Positions 1 to 4,388 of a stretch of DNA of 8,542 nt are shown one piece after another. Source of the DNA: Euryarchaeota archaeon UBA501. Lineage in GTDB: Archaea > Thermoplasmatota > Poseidoniia > Poseidoniales > Thalassarchaeaceae. Numbering within the stretch: the first letter of the stretch is position 1; every line of letters starts with the position of its first letter. The notes below the pieces were generated by a model, which had not been told where the DNA came from, did not search any database, and was given only the letters and a program-made list of their open reading frames with translations. A program made the position numbers and the translations under genes. The stretch lies in the NCBI GenBank assembly GCA_002505685.1, contig DAVT01000025.1, positions 1 through 8,542 on the forward strand, given 5' to 3'.

Positions 1-785
1 TCTTCCTCAACCCAGTGCTCTTCTTCTTCCTCTTCCCATTCTTGCATGACTTCTTCGTAGATGTTGTAGTATTCCTCTGCGGGATCTTCAGCATCCATCA
101 CGCGGTCGTAGTCATCCTGACTACCTCGAATTTGGTAAGCATCGTCAGCCCAGTGAAGGCGTGCTCCAAAGGAGTCTTCGACAAACTCATCGTGATTGCT
201 TTCAAATTCTTCAAGAACACGGTAGAATTCTTCCTCAGGGCATTCTGAATCCATTACAGCCTCATAGTCATCCTGGCTGCCACGAACTTGGTATGCTTCG
301 TCAGCCCAATAGGTGCGTGAGTGCCAATAATCTTCTTCGATTTCAGGATTAAAATCATCCAAGCCCAAATCATCGCCAAATCCAAGCTCGCGTAGCAAAT
401 CTTCGGAACTCAAGTCTTCGTCACTCAGCAATTCGACAAGTTCGTCACTCAAACGTAGTGTGACCGCAATTTCCTCAGATTGTTCTTCTGCGACACCGAT
501 ATCGACTTCGGTGAGTTCCAATTCACCCACGTCGGACAATCCAACGTTCATGGAGATGGATTCAATGGCCGACAAGGCAGCCTCATCCGAATTCATGAAT
601 GACAGAAACGCATCGGTAGTGACCACTGCTTCGATCACCCCATCATCCATACTGAGCTCGAGGATACCAAGTTCCTCCAAGTCAGAAATTTGTTCATTAC
701 TCTGTTCAGCTGATACGCCTGTGCCCAAGGTGGCGACGGCGAGCAGCATAGTTCCCAATATGCAATATGTACGTTTTCCGAACAT
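1..785 (-). CDS. Exported acidic repeat protein, C-terminus cut by window edge
   Basis: An open frame runs from an ATG at 785 to the window edge without a stop (261 complete codons seen). The N-terminus (MFGKRTYCILGTMLLAVA...) is a standard signal peptide: basic n-region, hydrophobic core at about residues 8-22, and a likely cleavage after VSA near residue 26. The mature part is rich in Asp and Glu. Residues about 27-150 are an unrecognised domain that may be helical. From about residue 160 a 52-residue unit (WAD-[ED]-AYQ-[VI]-RGSQDDY...VMD) occurs twice in tandem, followed by a run of six glutamates. No family is recognised; the protein is probably secreted or surface-associated, and its acidity would suit salt water or cation binding (inference). 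The start is supported by the signal peptide and by a TATA-like element 26 bp upstream; no Shine-Dalgarno is visible, so the mRNA may be leaderless. It is transcribed divergently from moaA. Confidence 0.85.
   Translation of the reverse strand, partial: MFGKRTYCILGTMLLAVATLGTGVSAEQSNEQISDLEELGILELSMDDGVIEAVVTTDAFLSFMNSDEAALSAIESISMNVGLSDVGELELTEVDIGVAEEQSEEIAVTLRLSDELVELLSDEDLSSEDLLRELGFGDDLGLDDFNPEIEEDYWHSRTYWADEAYQVRGSQDDYEAVMDSECPEEEFYRVLEEFESNHDEFVEDSFGARLHWADDAYQIRGSQDDYDRVMDAEDPAEEYYNIYEEVMQEWEEEEEEHWVEE
50..308 (-). repeat. Two tandem 156-bp (52-residue) coding repeats
   Basis: Within the acidic exported protein, the segment read from 308 to 153 is repeated in frame from 152 to about 50. 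The period is exactly 156 bp: TCAGCCCA occurs at 301 and at 145, and CATCCTG at 269 and at 113. The shared protein core is WADxAYQxRGSQDDYxxVMDxExPxEE, with an aromatic pair and Glu-Glu following. The second unit drifts into a Glu-rich stretch before the window edge. Most differences are conservative (E/D, V/I, F/Y), which suggests an old internal duplication kept under protein-level selection. More units may lie outside the window. Confidence 0.85.
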
Positions 786-804
786 CAGCAATATGTTGTC
801 CGAG

Positions 805-816
805 TTAGTATATCAA
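805..816 (-). promoter_or_regulatory. TATA-like element of the acidic exported gene
   Basis: On the minus strand the sequence TTGATATACTAA is centred about 26 bp upstream of the ATG at 785. This is the distance expected between an archaeal TATA box and a transcription start at or next to the start codon. No Shine-Dalgarno-like sequence lies between them, so a leaderless transcript is the simplest reading. The BRE is not distinctive. Confidence 0.5.
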
Positions 817-821
817 GTGAA

Positions 822-849
822 AATGTGGGGGTCCCGGGCCCCCCACGTT
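822..849. other. G/C-rich palindrome in the divergent promoter region
   Basis: Between the acidic gene and moaA the arms GTGGGGG (825-831) and CCCCCAC (840-846) face each other across a core that is itself self-complementary (CCC/GGG). Ten of the 11 base pairs in 825-846 match, with one T/C mismatch, and a few weaker pairs extend to 822-849. It sits just upstream of the TATA-like elements of both divergent genes, so it could be an operator for a shared regulator or a cruciform-forming site. A similar G/C-rich hairpin occurs in the other divergent region at 4359-4375. Confidence 0.6.
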
Positions 850-875
850 CATTCCGTCATTCCTGTTTGGAAAAT

Positions 876-902
876 GTTACCTTATCCCGCTGCAAGGGGA
901 GG
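876..902 (+). promoter_or_regulatory. moaA promoter element and Shine-Dalgarno-like sequence
   Basis: A TATA-like GTTACCTTAT at 876-885 is centred about 25 bp before the moaA ATG, which would fit a leaderless start. A purine run AAGGGGAGG at 894-902 also matches the anti-Shine-Dalgarno but is only 2 nt from the ATG, unusually close. Which signal is used cannot be settled from sequence alone. A short direct repeat TCATTCC (849-855 and 857-863) lies just upstream. Confidence 0.4.
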
Positions 903-904
903 CC

Positions 905-1897
905 ATGGGAGAGTTGAGGGATAGACTCGATCGCCCCCTACGGGATTTGCGAATCTCGGTGACAGACCGATGTAACATGCGGTGCAGATATTGTATGCCG
1001 CGCGAGGTCTTTGGAAGCGATTTTGCCTTCCTCAACAAGGATGAGATTCTCACCTACGAAGAAATCGATCGCTTGGCAGGTTTGTTCATTTCTCTAGGTG
1101 TTGAAAAGATTCGACTGTCGGGCGGTGAGCCGTTGTTGCGACGCGATTTGGACCAACTCATCTCTAGGCTCGCCCTACGTGATGTGGAGATTGCAATGAC
1201 CACCAATGGCGTCCTCTTACCTCGATATGCGCCACGGCTTTCGGCGGCTGGCCTCGATCGGGTCACTGTCAGTTTGGACGCCTTGGATGAGGCGACATTC
1301 GCAGCTATCACAGATTCAGGACACACGGTTGCTGCGGTCCTTGCAGGTATCGAGGCGGCTGAATCAGTAGGCTTGGGTCCAATCAAAATCAACACCGTTG
1401 TCAAAAAAGACGCCAATGAAGACGAACTTCTCGACATGGTGGAGCGATTCTCCAATCGAGATATTGCGGTTCGGTTCATCGAATTCATGGATGTTGGTAC
1501 CACCAATGGTTGGGCCATGGAAGACGTTGTGACCGCGGCTGAAATTCGCGAAATGCTCGATGAAATTCAACCTCTCCCACCGACCAAACCCGGTGAGGTT
1601 GCCAAGCGATACAAGTTACCCGATGGCGGTGAAGTTGGTTTGATTACCAGCGTAACCGAACCCTTTTGTGGCGATTGTAGTCGAGCCCGCCTTTCGGCTG
1701 ATGGGCACCTCTACACCTGTTTGTTCGCGAGTCAGGGCCTTGACCTGATGACACCGCTACGCACGGGCGCGAGCAATGCAGATATTCTTGCTCTCATCGA
1801 GGAATGTTGGAGTCGCCGTGAGGACAGATATTCAGAAATTCGCTCTGAGGAAACATCTGTGCATCCGCGAATCGAGATGTCCTTTATCGGCGGTTAA
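905..1897 (+). CDS. moaA: GTP 3',8-cyclase (molybdenum cofactor synthesis protein A)
   Basis: This radical-SAM enzyme converts GTP to 3',8-cyclo-GTP, the first step of molybdopterin (Moco) synthesis, in the cytoplasm. The N-terminal 4Fe-4S site is CNMRCRYC (Cys23, Cys27, Cys30), the CxxxCxxC signature. SGGEPL (residues 72-77) is the SAM-binding GGE motif, and TTNG and VSLDAL follow near residues 99-126. The second cluster specific to MoaA is present in FCGDCSRARL...YTC (Cys255, Cys258, Cys272), with the family's 3 and 14 spacing. The protein ends in the Gly-Gly (329-330) needed for catalysis. At 330 residues it is full length. The ATG at 905 puts the first cluster at the usual distance from the N-terminus. 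No other Moco gene is in the window. The stop overlaps the convergent trm1 stop by 4 bp. Confidence 0.97.
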   Translation: MGELRDRLDRPLRDLRISVTDRCNMRCRYCMPREVFGSDFAFLNKDEILTYEEIDRLAGLFISLGVEKIRLSGGEPLLRRDLDQLISRLALRDVEIAMTTNGVLLPRYAPRLSAAGLDRVTVSLDALDEATFAAITDSGHTVAAVLAGIEAAESVGLGPIKINTVVKKDANEDELLDMVERFSNRDIAVRFIEFMDVGTTNGWAMEDVVTAAEIREMLDEIQPLPPTKPGEVAKRYKLPDGGEVGLITSVTEPFCGDCSRARLSADGHLYTCLFASQGLDLMTPLRTGASNADILALIEECWSRREDRYSEIRSEETSVHPRIEMSFIGG

Positions 1898-3132
1898 TCG
1901 AAGCAGTCTTCGGTGATTTTCAACACCTCAGGCCAGGGTGCATCTGTTCGAATTGCAGGTGCCCCCCATCGGGCCACTGCAGCCTTGTAACCAGCATCCT
2001 TGAGACCCGTGATTAAATCCAAAATTTTGGGAGGGCCATTGACATCACAGAATTTGGGTAGCATGTCGGTGATGATGAGCGAGGGCACTGCCGCCAACTC
2101 GGCTTCCCCCACCCAATGACGGACTGCGGTTTCAGCCTCTTCACCACACAGAGACATCGCACGCTCAACCGTCATGGATGACAGCACATCTTGGTCGAAT
2201 AGCGCGCCCGCCCATAGGGGTCCCGAGACTCTCTTGTCATCACGTCGAACTGGATAACTGAACGGAAGCAGGCAGAATGGTTGCTCACCTTCACTGCCTT
2301 GGGGATGTAGTCCAGCCTCGGTGGCTGCCTGCAATTCTTCTGAGGTCGGCATCGCGAGGCGCCAACCCAATTGATCCTCCAACACATTGGCGGCTTGAAT
2401 CGAGCGATGCACTTTGACTGAGACACGTATGTGATGGGAATCCCATGAAGACATTAGTGGGATGATGCAACGATCATGTTGTGCTGCGGTTCTCGCAACC
2501 GTGGCCATCAGCAATCGAAGTGCAGAATCGTGTGCCATCTCATCGGTTCGAACCTTTGCCCCGTACCGCCGCAAGCAGGCACTTGCAGAGGAACCGGTCA
2601 GTGCAGCCGTATCGGTAGCCGTGACCTCCATCACGGCTCGACGCGCACTAGACTGCATGGCCGAATCAAGAAATGGAACAGGGGAACCGAACGGATCGAT
2701 ATCCACCCACTGCCAACCAGATGAGAGTAAGACTTGGCGTGAATCTTCGTTGAGTAATTCTACACCTGGACAATTTTGGCGAGCATATTCCAAAGCCTCC
2801 TCATCCAAATCGGCACCGGTAATCAGCAACCTCTCCGCTTTTTGTGGAGGCAATTCGGTCAGCCAGCGATTGATTCGACTCCCGGTTGCACATAGTGCAT
2901 CGATGGTGTGGATTTTGGGTTTGTTGAACCATTCGTCATCTAGCATGTAATCCATCAATAATACACTGCGAGTTCGACAATCCGCCATCGCCGGGTTGTG
3001 AAATGCAGAGCGATGGGCTCGGTCCGCAGGACCTTTTCCATGGCGCTCCATTTGTTTCTCAGTGCGCCCTTCTTTGGCGGGTGGTAAACGGTGTTCAGTA
3101 CGCCCCTCTAGGACGATTTCTACCTCAGTCAA
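1894..3132 (-). CDS. trm1: tRNA (guanine(26)-N(2))-dimethyltransferase
   Basis: This SAM-dependent enzyme makes m2G/m2,2G at position 26 of tRNAs. Family marks in order: a short N-terminal VEIVLEGR segment (EG...P start typical of Trm1), FHNPAM (44-49, equivalent of the family's FYNP motif), the SAM-binding DALCATGSR (78-86), the acidic end of the next strand GADLDEE (106-112), the catalytic motif DIDPFGSP (144-151), VTATDTAALTGS (about 169-180) and GPLWAG in the C-terminal half. The length is 412 residues, slightly above the usual 380 or so. The start is a TTG at 3132: it keeps the conserved VEIVLEGR segment and has a good Shine-Dalgarno (GAGGTGAT) across the purM stop. The next in-frame Met is residue 28, which would lose that segment. 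trm1 is second in an operon with purM, 9 nt after its stop. Confidence 0.95.
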   Translation of the reverse strand: MTEVEIVLEGRTEHRLPPAKEGRTEKQMERHGKGPADRAHRSAFHNPAMADCRTRSVLLMDYMLDDEWFNKPKIHTIDALCATGSRINRWLTELPPQKAERLLITGADLDEEALEYARQNCPGVELLNEDSRQVLLSSGWQWVDIDPFGSPVPFLDSAMQSSARRAVMEVTATDTAALTGSSASACLRRYGAKVRTDEMAHDSALRLLMATVARTAAQHDRCIIPLMSSWDSHHIRVSVKVHRSIQAANVLEDQLGWRLAMPTSEELQAATEAGLHPQGSEGEQPFCLLPFSYPVRRDDKRVSGPLWAGALFDQDVLSSMTVERAMSLCGEEAETAVRHWVGEAELAAVPSLIITDMLPKFCDVNGPPKILDLITGLKDAGYKAAVARWGAPAIRTDAPWPEVLKITEDCFD

Positions 3133-3135
3133 CGC

Positions 3136-3143
3136 ATCACCTC
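3136..3143 (-). promoter_or_regulatory. Shine-Dalgarno of trm1 overlapping the purM stop
   Basis: On the minus strand GAGGTGAT is complementary to the 3' end of archaeal 16S rRNA (AUCACCUCC). It includes the last two bases of the purM TGA stop and lies 3 nt before the trm1 TTG. An ATG at 3137-3135 sits inside this element but reads ATG-CGT-TGA, so it cannot start trm1. The element decides in favour of the TTG start and implies coupled translation of purM and trm1. Confidence 0.7.
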
Positions 3144-4269
3144 AGTAGTGCTCAAAAACAATGTCGGGGTTGACATGTGTCACGCGATGACCGTGGTCTC
3201 GAACATCGCCCACAATTTGTGTTCCTTGTAATCTGCTAGACACCCAATCACAAACCGCTTGCGAGTGTTCGGCATCGACAACGAGAACCATGCCCATGCC
3301 GAGGTTGAATGTGCGTGCCATTTCACGGTCGGTGATACCACCTGTGGATTGAATCCACTCAAATTCGGGCAAGACTGCCAGCGGGTTTTCGATGTGCCAA
3401 CCCAGTTCATCATGCAGGCGAAGTAAGTTGGACAAACCACCTCCCGTGACGTGGCAAATACCGTGTAGTGCATCTTCGGGGCAAGGTCCATTTCCGGCTC
3501 TGCATGCATCGATTAAGTCGGTGACTGGGTCGACGTAAATTCGTGTTGGGTTGAGCAAAACTTCTCCCAAGGTTACCGCTCCATCGCCCATGCGTACAAT
3601 GTCACGGCCGGGATGCTCGGCATCGAAAGGCGCAGGGTCGGTGTAGGCAAGCCCACTGAGTTCGACCACTTTGCGTACGAGTGAAAATCCGTTGGAATGC
3701 ACACCGCTTGCTGGCAATCCAATCATCACATCTCCAGCAGCGATGTTGGCACCTGTGATGGCTGAACCTTTGGGCAGCCACCCTAGAGCGGTTCCAGAAA
3801 GGTCGAGTTCGGTGACGATACCTGGAAGGCTTGCCGTTTCTCCACCCGCAAGTGTGACTCGCGCGATGCGACAGGCTTCTGCAAGACTGGCTCCGATCGC
3901 TGCGTGTTGTTCAGGGTCGGGTTTTGGAACCGCGATGTAATCCACGAAGGCAATGGGTTCAGCTCCCACACAGAGCAAGTCGTTGACATTCATGGCCATG
4001 CAATCGATTCCAACCCCACTCCAGTGTCCCATCATTGAGGCGATTTGCAATTTACTACCGACCCCATCGGTTGCCATTGCAAGCAGGTTGTCACCAAATT
4101 CGATGAGACCACCAAATCCACCGGGCAAATCCACTGGCGCACCAGGTGTTCCTGCAACTCTTACAGAGCGAGAGAGAGCACCGACTAGAGAAGCAACCGA
4201 TGCCCCTTCAAGGTCGATGTCGACACCACTACTCGCGTAGTCCAGTCGCTCAGCCTCCTCGCTCATCAC
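3142..4269 (-). CDS. purM: Phosphoribosylformylglycinamidine cyclo-ligase (AIR synthetase)
   Basis: PurM closes the imidazole ring of FGAM with ATP to give aminoimidazole ribonucleotide in de novo purine synthesis. Family motifs appear in order: YASSGVDID (11-19, the usual YxxAGVDI), ATDGVGSK (66-73, ATP binding), GIDCMAMNVNDLL (87-99) followed by GAEP, LAGGETASLPG (140-150), GLPASGVHSNGFSLVRK in the middle, HVTGGGL near residue 270 and TFNLGMGMVLVV near 320. The length of about 375 residues is normal to slightly long for the family. The start is a GTG at 4269 directly followed by an ATG at 4266; either is possible. A GGAGGGG run at 4286-4292 lies 17 nt upstream of the GTG, further than usual, while GGTG adjoins it. 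It is the first gene of a purM-trm1 operon and is divergent from the lipoprotein gene. Confidence 0.97.
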   Translation of the reverse strand: MMSEEAERLDYASSGVDIDLEGASVASLVGALSRSVRVAGTPGAPVDLPGGFGGLIEFGDNLLAMATDGVGSKLQIASMMGHWSGVGIDCMAMNVNDLLCVGAEPIAFVDYIAVPKPDPEQHAAIGASLAEACRIARVTLAGGETASLPGIVTELDLSGTALGWLPKGSAITGANIAAGDVMIGLPASGVHSNGFSLVRKVVELSGLAYTDPAPFDAEHPGRDIVRMGDGAVTLGEVLLNPTRIYVDPVTDLIDACRAGNGPCPEDALHGICHVTGGGLSNLLRLHDELGWHIENPLAVLPEFEWIQSTGGITDREMARTFNLGMGMVLVVDAEHSQAVCDWVSSRLQGTQIVGDVRDHGHRVTHVNPDIVFEHY

Positions 4270-4358
4270 ACCGTGCGAGTAGAAGCCCCTCCTTCAGGGT
4301 GCCGTCCACAATGGTTTCTCCATCTGAATGGTGGAGTCGCAGACTTCTTACCCCGAGC

Positions 4359-4375
4359 CACCCCCTCCGGGGGTG
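4359..4375. other. G/C-rich hairpin in the second divergent region
   Basis: CACCCCC-TCC-GGGGGTG is a perfect 7-bp inverted repeat with a 3-base loop. It lies 13 bp before the lipoprotein ATG, in the 119-bp gap (4270-4388) between the divergent purM and lipoprotein genes. Its GGGGGTG arm could pair with the 16S anti-Shine-Dalgarno, so in RNA the hairpin could mask a ribosome binding site (inference). A T/C-rich ACTTCTTACC at 4342-4351 is the only weak candidate for a promoter of the lipoprotein gene; no clear TATA box was seen for purM. Confidence 0.55.
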
Positions 4376-4388
4376 CGGAAGTGTAGTG

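Noticed and set aside
50..308. CRISPR-like or transposon-like repeat
   Set aside because: The 156-bp repeats are in frame within one protein and differ by conservative substitutions, so they are protein-level tandem repeats.
460..924. 154-codon plus-strand frame opposite the acidic gene
   Set aside because: It covers the signal peptide and promoter of the minus-strand gene, is Ser-rich as an antisense artefact and runs into moaA.
1054..1518. 154-codon minus-strand frame inside moaA
   Set aside because: It has biased Ser/Arg-rich composition from reading the opposite strand of a well-supported gene.
2462..2950. 162-codon plus-strand frame inside trm1
   Set aside because: It is antisense to conserved Trm1 motifs, including the DPFGSP catalytic site, and resembles no known protein.
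4282..4303. GAAGCCCCTCCTTCAGGG, similar to the right-end hairpins of IS200/IS605 tnpB elements
   Set aside because: Only a 4-bp stem forms, and no tnpB or tnpA remnant is nearby; the resemblance is probably chance.
4146..4388. Longer start for the lipoprotein gene, giving 1062 residues
   Set aside because: The extra 81 residues overlap the purM coding start, carry no signal peptide and would bury the clear lipoprotein signal sequence that begins at 4389.
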